Below are positions 1 through 12,849 of a DNA stretch of 64,000 nucleotides, in pieces. This DNA is from Paragonimus westermani (Eukaryota; Platyhelminthes; Trematoda; Plagiorchiida; Troglotrematidae). Location of the stretch: the NCBI GenBank assembly GCA_008508345.1, contig QNGE01002398.1, forward strand, positions 1 through 64,000, in the 5' to 3' direction. The position numbers and the translations under genes were made by a program. Below the pieces are notes generated by a model. It ran no database searches. It saw nothing but the letters and a program-made list of their open reading frames with translations, and was not told where the DNA came from. The stretch's first letter is position 1. The number at the start of each line of letters is the position of its first letter.

Positions 1-3000
1 TGATGTATTGCGATATATGACCATCAGTCGTTGAGTGCCCCTCTTTCTGTCAAGAGTTACGGAGGCGCTCTTTGATGACGCTTTCATCCCTAAGGATGAT
101 GCCACATCAATTTTTCTATTGTGGGTTTTCAGAACTGACACCTGCATGACAACGGATGATAATTGAATCGACCCGAGATTATGAGCTCCCAGCCTCGCAT
201 CCACGTGTCAATCACTGAATTCACGTTCACGAAGTTCGCGAAGCTGGTGGAGTTGCAAAACTCAGACCTGCCCGATTAAGACACACGCGGCGTCCAATTA
301 CATTGAAATGCACCTTTGATCCACAGTCGAGATAATCGAAATATCCAGCTAACTTCATAACTGTCCTGTATGCATTTCAGTTCATCAACGGACTGATTAT
401 CGTACCTTGGGGTCTTTAAGAAAGAAACGTGTGAAGCGGCAGATAATTCCCAGTCACCCAAAGTAATACATATGACATATAGCTAGATGTACTGATGGCC
501 ACACGTACCCTACTACGGACTGTGATCTAAGACTAGGCCAAACTAATTTTAACAATGTAGTGTCTACAGTACATAGTATTTTGCAATCCATTTCGAACAT
601 ATTTTGTGTATACCGTTTCGTCAATTTCATCGGCACACTTAATAGAAAGCAACAATATCATTTTTTAAATTCGGTTGTCTTCACGAATAAACGGGAGTTA
701 CCGCGCCGCGGCTGTCTTCCTCATTTGCGTGGATGTTTGGGCTGGTGAAACACTCGCGGGGCGATATTTTTTAGCACCGCGTATTGGTTGGTCTATCGAC
801 GCCGAACGTCCGTCATTCTACGTCGTGTATGAAATTACCTATCAGTCGTCGTCCGAATTTACCCTATGCCGCTGTCCTTCTCTCGAGTGGTGGCCTATCC
901 AATTCAACGGATTTTGACTTCTCAGTGGGTCATTCCATTTTTTTACACGCCTTCCTTTTAAGTGAGTATAATTTTTGTACACGCCCGTTACCGTTACAGC
1001 TTTTTTTAGTGTTACCATACTTTGGTTACCACTTGGTTGGTCATAATCAATCATTGAGGTGTTGTAGGGGCTAAATTACGCCACTACAACACCCGCGTGG
1101 GAGATATGCAGTTGAGCCCAAAATGAACCTGCCTGGAGGCAAACATTTAAGATTTATGCGGCAACAGACTAAAATAAAGAAACCAAGAGGAGCCAAGTGC
1201 AAGACCGTCTTTGTAAGGTTTCACTCTGAGAACAACAAAAATCAACTCAAACTACTCAACAGGTATGGTATACCTTTGCGAATTCGATCGACCATGAATA
1301 GTATAGAACAAGAACTGTTACAAAGGACATTTAAATAAATGATAATGAACGACATCTCAAGTAAACTTACGACCACTACACCGGAGATAAAGCGCCGTAT
1401 AAACTTGAAAGTACCGCGCTACCCTCGATAACGAACCGGCGATTCCGCGATTGATATACAGGTTCGAGACAAGGGCCCAAGGTTCTCGGATCCAGTTGGT
1501 TTTCCTCGCTCAGTGGCAGCGAGTGTCTATAGATCTGGAAGGCAATAATCGAAAACAATGTGTGGCACCGCTCTTGGGAATTGCAGTGAATACCAAGAAC
1601 AGAGTAAGGTTATTTACATAATGAAATTCTTGGTAAATGGGAACCAGTCAAAGCCTGGAAGCGCTGCTGACGACTCGGGAAGGGGGGCTGTTCCAAATTT
1701 GATAACCCTGTAAGAAACGAATCGTTGTCTGAAGAAGGTCCTGTTATGACCTCGCCGGCCGCCATCATTCGATAAAGTGAATAACTGTTCTACGAAACCT
1801 ACTCTGAAGAAAAGTATATGTGATTATTAGATTACCCTGGGGTCTTCTAAATTCATTACGAGCATATCAAGAATTTCAAGTCGAGATTCGTACGCGACAT
1901 TTCGTAGGCTTGCCTGCAGCTTCGAAGATGCTTTTCAAGCTTTTCTTCACTTGAATGAGAGTTAAACCACTGCGGATATGTCAGAATTAATGCGGATACC
2001 GATCAAGAATTTTAAGTGAGGACTCAGATATGCTACTTCTTGAGCATGTGACCGGTTTATTAACCACGCACTGTACACTTCCAACAGGGAGTATGCCTTT
2101 CACCAGTTCAGTATAGGCGACCCGACTAGCATATGTAAACCCGTAAAGCGTTTGGAACGCTCCATTGTCTCTGCAGGAGAAGTGCACTGTATCATCCCAA
2201 GATCGACAGGTTCGCTTTTCACCGCTACCTCGTAAACAATCGAAAGACGAGTTGGACAACATCCAAGTGTCCAGACCTCCCTCCAGATCGAGTTTTGCGA
2301 TGCGTACTGTGCCGAACGTACTGTGAATCGTGAATGCACCGTCAGAGCCTTCACCAGGCGACATGGGTGCAGAATTATTTTCATCTAGTGGAAAGCTCTA
2401 ACTCTCTGACGGACGTATAATTGCGTCAGGATCAGTCTGTGGTGCATTGTGGTCACTAGCATTTCAGATTTTTAAGCCAGTGACTATAGAAAAGCGCTGC
2501 TGAATATAATGCTCGGAAGGTCGTAACTACAGACAAAAAGCCAAGGAAGAACTGACATTGATCCCCGAGGAGCCCTCGCATGAGGCGGAGAGGGAGACGA
2601 CAGTTCTGATCCGATTTTGACTCTAAACGTTTTATTTTCTTCCAGACAGACTCACCTTGTAAACCATAAGTCCTTTGTTCGTGTCGATGGTGGCCACATT
2701 GGGCGAGGTTGAATGCACTGGCGAAACAAAAGAAAACGGCATTTCAGATCAAGCCAGGTTCGTCTGCTTTCGTCAGACTGTCCATGAAGGTAAGCGCACT
2801 TATTATGCATCACCGGCTAGGAAGAAAGCCAAGTTGGGAGAAGGAGAAGAAATCGTTGAAGAAGTTTCTGGGGACGGCATTTCCTGACGAAAGCTCAACC
2901 AGCTCATGCGAAGTGCTATTAGAGCTGACTGGTCGATAACCGGACGAGGAATACTGGCTACCCGTTTTTGAATGGGTGTGACCGTGGCTTCTCTGTAGGC

Positions 3001-5605
3001 ACTGTGGAAGGTGTCAGTCCCGAATATCTGTTCAAGCAGTTTTCGATGGAGCTATGTCAGTTGGCCAGATGCCCCTTTGAGAGTTTTGGGCTGGTTCTTG
3101 TCAAAACCTACCGCACTGTGTGACTTGACCATATGGAAAATACCACCAATATACAGTTTAGAAGACTCAGCGGCAGCATGTGGCTGGCGTTACCGCAGTT
3201 CGAAACCGTTGTTTTTCAGAGCACCGTCTCCTGACGAAGCGTGACAAATAAGATCACTAGAACACCAAGCGACATTTGGATGACTTAGCGCGCAGCCTGC
3301 TGGTAAGCAAGAAATTTGTGAAATCCTGAAAGAAATAAGATCCTAGGACTGTCTTGTCTTTCTTAGTTGGTGAAGAGGGTGTCAGGAGGCGACCCATAAA
3401 TAACTGTTCAGTCTTCAAGAGCCTTCCGTCTAATGTTCATCGCGGCCTCCTCCTTGTGTACAGTTGAGAAGTTAACTGCCTTCTTCTTAGTTACAACATC
3501 AAGCGCAATACCTTCATTCATGACCACAGTTCCATTTTCAGTTCAGGCATTGTTTATTAGAACCCGTCCGTTCTATTTCTTGTGGAATAAACTGAAGAAA
3601 ATACAGGGTACCGAAGAATCCGGCATTTGTAGTCGCAGGTTTTCTGCATCTGATAATCTCCCATGATGCGCTCGTAAACAGCCAGTAGCAAACGGGTTCT
3701 CTTTCAGCCATTAACTTTACAGTTCATGTGGACAAAAGAGAAAGATGAAGAAGTAAGCTGCTTGTAGGGATCTTTGCTGGGGCCAGCACGCTTGGAGTGG
3801 TGTCGATGTTCGCACTGTTAGCACCACAGACCGTTTTGAACGTATATTTCGCACCCACAACTGCTGCAGGTGCTGGCTGCCTCGGTGAATGTGTGTTAAG
3901 TCCCAGAACCGCTAGACCTGACAGAAATAATTGCCATTAGGAACGAACAGAGCTTCTATTAAATCAAAATACGGATACTGCCGAACTTAAATAGTAAAAC
4001 GCAATAAATTAGTGCGTCACTCGTTATCAAACAACAGTGAGCGTTTGTAATTTCTGATGCACAGGGCACCAACGTAGCCGACGTGTCGATAAACAATGAC
4101 AACAAGGGAATTGGAATAAAAGTTTTAGTTACTAGTACGAGGAAATTAACTACCAGAAATTTCACTAACAAACGTGAGCAAAGTAAGGAGGTCGACAACA
4201 GTTATTACCCTGGAAGCTGACATCTCACTGAGAGTATAATAATTCAGTTCGAGTAACTTTTGCTCGAGTTCCGATGGATGGACGGACGCTGGTGAGAACG
4301 TCATGAATATGCGGTGATAGTGGAGTTGGCGACTGTAACTACACTCATTTCTTTGTGAAAGATTGTACTGAACAAGTAGGTAAATGGAAGTAGGATGGGG
4401 ACATGAGATGTTCACATGTTTATTGCACACTGCCCAAGATTTCCCACTAACAACTGCGGACAATCCTTATCAGACTGTCTGTGGCGAGGAAGCCAGTGTT
4501 GGTATTCAATTTATTCTGTGGGGATCCACTTGTAAATGGTGATGAATACCTTAAGGACGATGTAGTTTAGTTTTGTCCATTCATGGCTCTCACGGAAACG
4601 TTGTTTTTGATTTCATCATCGTCCTTCAGATAGGCGAGGAACCACACTAAGCATAGTTCGTGTAAGAAGCGTAACGCTCGCGGTGTGCACATAGACAAGG
4701 TAGTGATACCCCTGTGACTGCCATATAGGGCGAAAACGTACAGGGATTTTGGATGCAGGCAAAAATCAGTATAACGCACTGGTGTTCCACCAGCTCTACT
4801 CTCGAACACAGACATCTTCGTAGGTTTTCTTCTTGATCACACGCACATGGTTTGCTTGCGCATGACAACATGCCTCAGTGAACCGCCACAAGTAAACACT
4901 TACTTAGGATTCACTGTGGTTGAGAAGCCTAGCAGTGGAACCATCCTCATCCCTGCAGCATTGTCACAGAATCCAGGCTGTTTTCACCTTACATCTGATG
5001 GTTGCACTGAAAGATTTAGTCAAGCAAGAGGCCTTCAAAAGCCTTGTGAATTTCTCCATCAGTCTACAAACTATACAATGTGGAGTCTAGTCGACATCAC
5101 ATTGCCTTCGCTGTGTTTTTGATAAAAAAATTCACTGGCAAAAGTTGCAGCGATATTTGGCGAGTGAAAGATTGTGTTCGACTTCTATTGTACTAGCCAC
5201 CTGTGGGTTGACGTGTGTCTGTATGACACACTTGACTCACACACAGCATTTCCGTTTGACTGGATATTGCAAACGCTGCGTAGGTTTTTGCGCACTCGCA
5301 TAGTTTGCTGTCCCCCAAGAATTTTTGTCGAATGATGAAAAGAATATCCGGCCCCGGCGTACGTTCTGAAATTACAGTCGTGGATGACGTCCATCGTTCT
5401 ACCGTGCGAGTGGCGTCTGAGCAATGCTCGAAATTTTCTTCCAGAAATCCACTCCACGGTGAAGAAAAGTCCAAGAAAGCAGTACTAGCTAGAGGCTTAC
5501 TTGTTACTGTGACCACCGAAAAAGGAAAAAACCGCGATTCAAAGATTTGCAGGTTGCCCAGATTGTTTTGATAGTTGCTAACCGTGATTACGATTGCATA
5601 CTTAC
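1..5605. other. No recognised gene
   Basis: I see no RNA gene or recognisable protein domain on either strand here. The open frames are short (at most about 125 codons), overlap one another on both strands, and show no family motif. The most protein-like is a charged frame at 2675-2887 (+) containing a basic ARKKAK patch and an acidic run; it could be a host exon or chance. The frame at 4847-5122 (+) is also unplaced. Nothing here resembles the retroelement families found further along. Confidence 0.5.
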
Positions 5606-5947
5606 ATTTCAGTGGGTTCGATATGTTAGTGATGGAGGAAAAAAGCGTGACTTTTGACTAGCATGAACCTCAAAACAATGGATCACGTGACAGGGGACAA
5701 TAAACTGTCAACTATAAACTCAGACCGTCTCACCACTGCAAAGGGATTCCAGGCCCACGTTGAATGTAGACGTGCGGACATAATTCCTGGCATACACTGG
5801 GATGGATAGCAGCCGTCATTGGCCCTCAACTCTGGGAAATTTGACGCCCACAAGACACGGGAAGGGAGGGAGGAACGGCTCGTGACCTTTGAAGAAGTTT
5901 ATTTTTAAGTTTCATTTTTCAAACGTCAATTGTGTGTGCGCAGTTGG
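5606..5947 (+). repeat. Left arm of 342-bp long inverted repeat
   Basis: This 342-bp block is repeated in reverse complement at 8176-8517, also 342 bp. I count 11 differences by eye (about 97% identity), and roughly the central 230 bp match exactly. The differences cluster in the outer 70 bp and inner 40 bp. The outer end reads ATTTCAGTGGGTTCGATA and the inner end reads TGTGTGCGCAGTTGG. I see no clear target-site duplication outside the arms and no coding potential inside them. It could be one terminus of a foldback-type DNA element, one of two inverted copies of a dispersed repeat, or a recent inverted duplication. Confidence 0.85.
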
Positions 5948-8175
5948 AAAAAATATGATGCGAATTACACCAAAGTTCGTAAAATCCAAAATGCCGTGAA
6001 AACCTTCTACTTAACAAGAGTTCAGCAGTGCACGTGGCCGGTGATTTTGTTGTCCACTTCTTCGGACTTCATTTATTCTGCTTAAGGTTCCATGCATTGT
6101 TCGGAAATACCTGCGGTAACTCCTTCTTTAATACAAGAGGTGTATAAATGGTTTATTTTGTGTCAATTTCAGCGCACCTCAAAACTTGTATTATTGTGTT
6201 GCCCTTATCGAATTACAAGTTTTAGTTTGGTTGATTGACTACCTCCGATAGACATTGCCGAAGGGATTCTACATCGTTGCGAGAAAGATAGAAGTCTTGT
6301 CAAGTTCAACTTGAAATTTTTATTATTATCACCAGTGCCAGTGCCCGTTCAACATTGTGCTACTGAAGTAGATAGAATTGCTAAGTTTCCATTCGACGCA
6401 TATTACTGGATTGCCTCGATTCTTGGTTTCCACTTTTGTATTTAAAAGTGGATCGGGCCTTTAATCTCCCTCGTCACTTTATGTGGTCAGTGCTAGGTCC
6501 TCGATCATTTCATACTTACACTAATGGCATTCCGTACAATGTTACTTTTTCAAGGTGATTGTACAAAACTATAAAATGCTGGTGATCCCCGTGCAACACA
6601 GATTGGTCCCACTCACTTCTGTACTCTTCTGAGGACTCCACCGTCTGAAATTGGGTAGTGCCTAAATATATCATCCGGTGGGGACTCCGGAAGTTCCCCC
6701 GTGGTTCTCAGTCAGTTCAGTATAGTTAATAATAAAAATATGGATGTTTTGTAACTTTCCTTCTGAGTGCTACCACGATATGATAGCAAGAAGAGACTTC
6801 CCACTGTCAGAACTATTGAGCACATGCTTTCTTGCGTTGATTAAAAGGCGTTTCAAATGGTTATCCAAATTTGTATGACCGCTGTTTGAGCATTTCACTC
6901 TGACCATGTATACCCGCTCGAAAGAGAATGTGATTGCCGTCGAGTGTGTTTAGCTTGAGGTCGCTGGGTTGGTCATGTGAGTTGTCATTCTTGGCTTCGA
7001 ATTCTTCAGCTACGTCCACCTGAACTTTGGTGGTCACTCAGTGAATAAACTTCCGTAATTTTCTTCAGCCCAGGTTCTCAATAGAAGATGTCAACCGTTG
7101 ATGAATACATGCCGCCGCGCTCTACCATCCTCGGTTCTAAACCCTCCACATACAAAAATGTTATTTTCATAGGGCTATCAACCATCGAAGCAGCCTTCCG
7201 TATGAGATTGTTAGCTGCGCTCCTACAGATCGTTTTAACACATTGCTGGACTCTCGCCTACTTAGAGCTTAGATTGACGCACAGTATATCTGCGTTCTTG
7301 GTAATCGCTGTAATCGCCAGAAACATCACAGCACTCTCTTCCACTGGGATGTTTAGACCATTACACGCTAGCAGGATACCGGATAAGAAAAACTGAATGG
7401 ACATGGTTAACCTGAACACCTAGCCTCGAGCCCGTGTGTCGATCGTTAAAGAGGCTACTCACACAGGATCGAGCAAACCGAAGACGACAGGTCTAGAACA
7501 ACGTAACGGACAAACCAAGAGCATATCGCAAGCACACAAAGCTGACGTGCAAACGGGCAGGTAATAAGGTGGAAGGATATTGCAGCGAGAAGGCGGGTGA
7601 ACCTGTGGAGTGAGTCGTGCATTCGAGTGTGCAGGTCACCTCTCACTGTGTCTGCTTGTTTGAAGAAATATTTCAGCACGTAGGGAAGTTTGCCTCAAAG
7701 AGTGTGCAAAGTTTGTTTGGAGCTCTGACATTGTCATCAGTCAGTATTTCTGTATTTTCTGTATTTTAACATGAGGAATGGGGAATTAAAAAACCGGGTA
7801 TAAGGATGCTCATCTTCGACTAGCTTCTGTGTCCTTACCCAATTTTTGGGTGGTTTGGACAATAAATAAGCTCCTGTACTGCCCAAATCCCAGCGGAGGT
7901 GAAGCAACAAGGAGATGTCTTGACACTGTATGTAAATATATACCTGGAATTACAACTTAAGTTGACGCATAAAAACTACGCATCAGAACTGAAGTCAGCA
8001 TGCGAGTATTGGTATATATTTGTAAAACAGGTTTTCTCGCCAAACTGTGTTTTCAGCTTGCCTGGGTTTTAAATTCCTTGAACTGACATCAAAGGCATAC
8101 TGAAGCAGTTTACCAGTGTGACGTCTACGGGGGGTATAGTTTCAAGCTTTCAGTTTCTCGCATGTCATCCTTCGC
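5948..8175. other. Spacer inside the long inverted repeat; no transposase seen
   Basis: These 2.2 kb lie between the inverted arms. Open frames are short; the longest is about 102 codons at 7088-7396 (+). It is hydrophobic in its middle and shows no DDE, helicase or RT motif. If the arms are termini of a mobile element, this copy is non-autonomous. Confidence 0.5.
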
Positions 8176-8517
8176 CCAACTGCGCACACACAATTGACGT
8201 TTGAAAAATGTAACTTAAAAATATACTTCTTCAAAGGTCTCGAGCCGTTCCTCCCTCCCTTCCCGTGTCTTGTGGGCGTCAAATTTCCCAGAGTTGAGGG
8301 CCAATGACGGCTGCTATCCATCCCAGTGTATGCCAGGAATTATGTCCGCACGTCTACATTCAACGTGGGCCTGGAATCCCTTTGCAGTGGTGAGACGGTC
8401 TGAGTTTATAGTTGACAGTTTATTGTCCCCTGTCACGTGATCCATTGTTTTGAAGTTCATGCCAGCCAAAAGTCACGCTTTCTTCCTCTATCATCAACCT
8501 ATCGAACCCACTGAAAT
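8176..8517 (-). repeat. Right arm of 342-bp long inverted repeat
   Basis: Reverse complement of 5606-5947 over its full length with about 11 substitutions and no indels. Equal arm lengths and sharp outer ends (the outer seven bases read CTGAAAT on the plus strand) suggest a single defined repeat unit. Similarity beyond the inner ends falls off within about 20 bases. Confidence 0.85.
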
Positions 8518-8768
8518 CCACTGACAACTGATGTAGACTGTACATGGAACAAAAGTGTATTGAATTCCCTGCAATAAGTTTCAAACTTTGCTTTGTATTG
8601 TTTAACTTTGGACTGTGGCGCGCGTACCTTTCTGACTTGCGGTGCATCAGTTATTGGTGTTTCTACCACTCTTCGTTAACCCGTTCTTCTGTTGTATAAT
8701 TTACTGCACATAGCTGTCTGATCATATACATTGAGTAGTACGCCTGTTAGTTTGTTGGGCGTTTTCCT

Positions 8769-9460
8769 GTGTGCATAATTTGCTACTGTTTTAATTGCAA
8801 GTTCAGGACTCCGGAATTTCCAGCGTTTGGTCCATCCAGGTGGGTGAACTTTTCTTATTTTTATGACCCCCTTTTGGCTCATCGTGCTGTTCTACAAATA
8901 ACCACGGAACTCGCCCATGAGTCACCTGGTATCTTCGACCTGACGATAGACGAGTCCCAAAACCACGAGTTGAAGAAAGCAGTGCTAAATCGTACAATAG
9001 CATTATGCGACTTCTTTCTCCAGCAGTCACCTTCTGCTTTCAAGCTAGACGACTGCACTATCTGGCAGCTGCGTCAGAACACAACCTCGCCGGCAGGTGG
9101 TGACAATGTTGGGAACCGTATCATCAAAAAGCAGTGGACCAAGTTTTCTTCTCTTCTTCTTTTCGCCCAAAACCATGTTTTTTCAATCAGTGTGAATCCA
9201 CATCATTCTATTAAAAATGCTTGCGAAGATGGTCAACACCTCTCATGAGCGTTTCTTTGAACTTTCACTCAGTCATGCATACGACCCTTTCACCTTCCCT
9301 GGTTCATCACATGATGCGCTGTAGAACCTTCGATAACATTGTGGACGAGTAGTCTGGGCGCCTGATGAAACACCGTAACACTGTGTTGTAAGACGCGTTT
9401 TTGCCGTTGGTTTTCTACACGTAAGGCCCCAACAGGGCCATTTCATCAACGCCGTTTATT
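8769..9460 (+). pseudogene. Decayed Gag-like region of a CsRn1-type Gypsy relic
   Basis: The plus strand here carries short protein stretches resembling Gag of the CsRn1 clade: a start near 8805 reading FRTPEFPAFGPSRW, like the LPEF-x-DP-x-W opening of such Gags, and ELKKAVLNRT near 8970, like the conserved YD-x-LK-x-x-L-x-x-RT segment. Frames are broken and no clear zinc box survives. Its position, just upstream of a protease-like relic at 9483-9958, supports the call. The similarity is by eye and weak; it could be chance. Confidence 0.35.
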
Positions 9461-9482
9461 CATACACCATCTCGTATTCAAA

Positions 9483-9958
9483 GTGCAAATCGGACTGGAA
9501 AAATCGCCTGTCCTGCAAGCACTGGTGATTGTCGCCGCAGACCGGACCAACGGTCACCTGTTTTTCAGCTACAACAGCTGTGCCAAGCTTCGCTTTCTCA
9601 GTCACAGTTGCGCGGGGGCCCTTCAACCGAATATGATCTCAAACCCATGGTATGTGCCCTACAACCTGCCAACAATTCAAAAATTGCGGCCCACGATCGG
9701 CGACTCTTGACACTTAGGCTCGGACCGCGTTGAAGTTTCCCTTTGGCCTTTATCATTACGGATTCTCGAAACCCAATTACTGGCGAAGATTTTCTTGCCA
9801 AATATAATCCAACCGCTGATCTCGGCCACTGGAAACCTGTAGACAGTACCACTGGCCTATGCAGACTGCATGAAATAATCACAATCAACGTGAATAGATT
9901 TGGAAGGGTTTTATCCGAGGGAAAACATTGTACGGCAGCGTTGAGTTCTCACGGGTGA
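9483..9958 (+). pseudogene. Decayed Gypsy (CsRn1-like) protease region
   Basis: Two stretches match the protease region of CsRn1-like Pol. Near 9560, LFFSYNSCAKLRFLSHSCAG lines up with the family's SRLFF...LRFLVDTGAE, with the catalytic DTG replaced. From 9743, FIITDSRNPITGEDFLAKY lines up with the F-x-x-AD-x-x-x-PI-x-G-x-DFL block, as in [17 protein letters not shown] of the intact element in this window. Frame breaks separate the two. No RT follows, so this is an old, truncated copy on the plus strand. Confidence rests on the second block. Confidence 0.55.
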
Positions 9959-11200
9959 ATAATTGAGGTATATGTTGCGATATGTTAAGACTTTGTCCAC
10001 TCCGATCACTTGCACACGCAAACCATGCAAATTATACATGACAGATAATTAGAGATAACAGGGTACGGATACGCACGCATTCACACCAAGTATTATGTCA
10101 TCGGCAATATGGGGCTGGCAATATCTTCAGTTCTGCAGCTTTGCCCGAACAGCATACAAGCCTGGCTTAGTCAGGGGCCCATATTCTACCGGAAGGCGGA
10201 TTTGAATCTGCGATAAGCTGCCGACAAAACAAGATATGCTGAAAGAAATTCACTGGCAAATAGATGTTCCCAAAATGTCACAAGGACTCACAGAGGGACA
10301 AACAGTTGCGATGTCAGTTAAACCAGCCCAAAAGAAAGATCTACTCGTGCTTCTGTAATTTGAAGGGGATCATTTGGCCAATGATATCAAGCATAAGTTG
10401 ATGCCTGCTCATCCTGAATGTATGCGGCTGCCCAGTTACGTCTAGTTCAAACCACTCAAAGACCAGCTTCTTAACATCGCGGAGGCGTTTTTTGTAACTA
10501 TTTTGTTTCTCACGTTAACTGCCAGTTCACTTCCGGTTGCGGTGACTTTCATATCGATAGAACCAGTCGGCGGCTGTCGGCGAGTGGCGGAACACTTCTC
10601 GAGGTGGTTGAAACAACTCACGATACAACGATCTCAAACCGGTGTACTCCTTGCTCGAAATCTCGCATCGTCGACTGTTAAACACCTCACGATAACGGAT
10701 CACCAAGTTGACCCACTTGGCTGGTTCAAATATTGCCACACAATCAAAACCTGAAGATACTGGCCCCTCGGGAAGCCATTTTGATCAGAGCTCACCAGCC
10801 GGCACTGTTTGCACGAAAGTGGCTGATGCAACCCATTGGGTTGACGTGGGCTTGACCACAATATTTGACTGGGATGTATGCTTGTCCATACCCTATTCAT
10901 CTCTAACTCTAGACATTTTCTGCTACCTTGGTGTGGTGTGTTTTGATCCGACGGGCTGGTCTGACTAGGGCTTCTGCCTTCGGAGGTTCAACCTTGTCAG
11001 TTTGGCCAAAGGGGAGCAGCCAGACAAAAAACAGATGCGTTGGTTATGCGTGGTGACCGTGTGTTGTGACTTCGTTGGGCAAGATTCTCGATTTGCGTGG
11101 ACTGGCTATCTGTCTGTCTGCTAAGATCGTCTGTACAGCATTACTGTTCCTGTGAGTGTGTGCTGGATCTCTTTTGATATGGCTGTCGATCCTCTCCTGA
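9959..11200. other. No recognised gene
   Basis: I found no RT, integrase, tRNA or repeat signal here. Short open frames at 10503-10754 (+) and 10708-10968 (+) have no recognisable domain. The last part may be the 5' untranslated part of the RTE-like element that follows, but nothing fixes its start. Confidence 0.4.
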
Positions 11201-11560
11201 ATGTTTGATGCCGTCGCGTCTGCGTGTGTGTGTGAGTCACCTGCTGCCTTGCGGTACGGGTTTTTTAGCCAAAGACTTTGGTTGAGGACCCTAATAGCTC
11301 TCCTACACAGGTCTGGGCGTCATGACAGCATCCAAAGTCATACAAACAACGATCACAGAAAATTAGGCAAATACCATATTGCATCGACCGTCGAGAAGGA
11401 TAAACCAGGTTGCCTCATCTGCTGCACATGGCAGGGTTGATTGGAGAAAATGTGCTACAGACAGACACCCTCGAACTTCCTCTCAACCACGAACCCCCGA
11501 GCAGACTATGCACAGTTAGGTTTCAGTGCTTCAAAGACCGACTTGAGACAGGACCAGAGA

Positions 11561-12450
11561 CGCAAGACGCTTACCATTGGAACGTGGAACGTGCGCACGC
11601 TGCTGGGTTGATGCAGCACTCTGATCGCGATGGAACTGCACCGATATGGAATAGACGTTGCAGACTTGAGTGAGATGAGGCTTGCAGACAAAGGTAAGGC
11701 GCCGGAATCAGGTGCTGGGTACACGTTCTACTGGATGGGTTGTCCGGCAGACAGTGTTCGAAAGCATGGTGTCTGTCTTGCAGTTGCTGATTGCATCAAT
11801 GCTTTGATGACAGGCGACCCGCACGGCATCAGCCCTCGAATGTTGTCCATGCGCCCGCGAATCGGTCAGTGTAAGTGTGCTACATTTATTAGTGTTTATG
11901 GTCAAACTATGTATCACACTGATGATACAAAGGACCAGTTCTAGAATCAGCTGTCTGACTGTTTGTTCTGGGCGACTTAAACGCTCGAGTTGGGTTCGAC
12001 TAGGTAACTTGGCCGGGAGTCCTCGGACCCTGCGGCATTGGTTTAGTCAACCAGAACGGTGATCGTCTGCACTTGCGTGCTACTCACGAGTTGGCTATCA
12101 CAAACACCCGATTCCAGCTGGATGCGAGCGACCTCACAACATGGACTCATCCACGAAGCGGTCACCATCACTTGCTTGACTACGTGATTGTGCGGCTGCG
12201 CGACATTCCTGAAGTGCGCGTCACGCTTCTCAGGACAAACTTGTTTTTTCATTTACGCAAGCCTGTTCACTATGGATCTTCGGAACAGCGGCAGAAGTTG
12301 GATATCAGACATTTGGATAACTGGGAGGCGAAGACTGCCTTCGAACGTGCAGTCGTCGCTCGTCTTCAAAACGCTCCTGAACCCACCACCCCCGAGGGTA
12401 TGTGGCAACAACTCAAAAGATTACGGCAACAGCCACTGAGATGATCGGTG
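11561..12450 (+). pseudogene. RTE-like endonuclease (EEP/APE) domain, broken
   Basis: The domain nicks target DNA for target-primed reverse transcription. It starts near 11,564 with TLTIGTWNVRTLLG, the typical N-terminal strand carrying the metal-binding Asn. A TGA follows, then the same frame resumes with MELHRYGIDVADLSEMRL, where the catalytic Glu sits in LSE-x-R, and GAGYTFYWMG. After a stop at 11,942 the next frame gives GDLNARVG near 11,971 (the GD-F/L-N motif) and SGHHHLLDYVIV near 12,158 (the S-x-x-H-x-x-LDYV block). The domain is complete in outline but needs at least two frame changes and several stop suppressions. Confidence 0.75.
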
Positions 12451-12849
12451 TGGAGCGCGACAAACGTGGCTATCTCCAAGTTGGTACGTGAGAGAAATGC
12501 CGCGTTCGCCACATCCACAATGGACCCAGAAAACAAGGCGGAGAAGGTCAAATTCCAGAGTTTTCGCCGCCTACTGGCCGAGCATGCTCGCGAAATTAAG
12601 GACAACTGGTGAAGGAAACAAAGCGAGCGCATGCAGTGTCTCGCAGATCGTCGGCAACACAAGGAATTCTACGATTTGCATAAGGTGGTCTTCGGTCCAT
12701 CTATCCAATCCACTAAAGCACTGGTAGACTTGGACACTGGTTATTCTTGCACCCAGCTGGAGGATATCATAGGAATATGGAGCCAACACTTCGGAAGCCT
12801 GATAAGCCAACCTGCTACACTTGATTAGATGAATGTGAACAGCCTGCTG

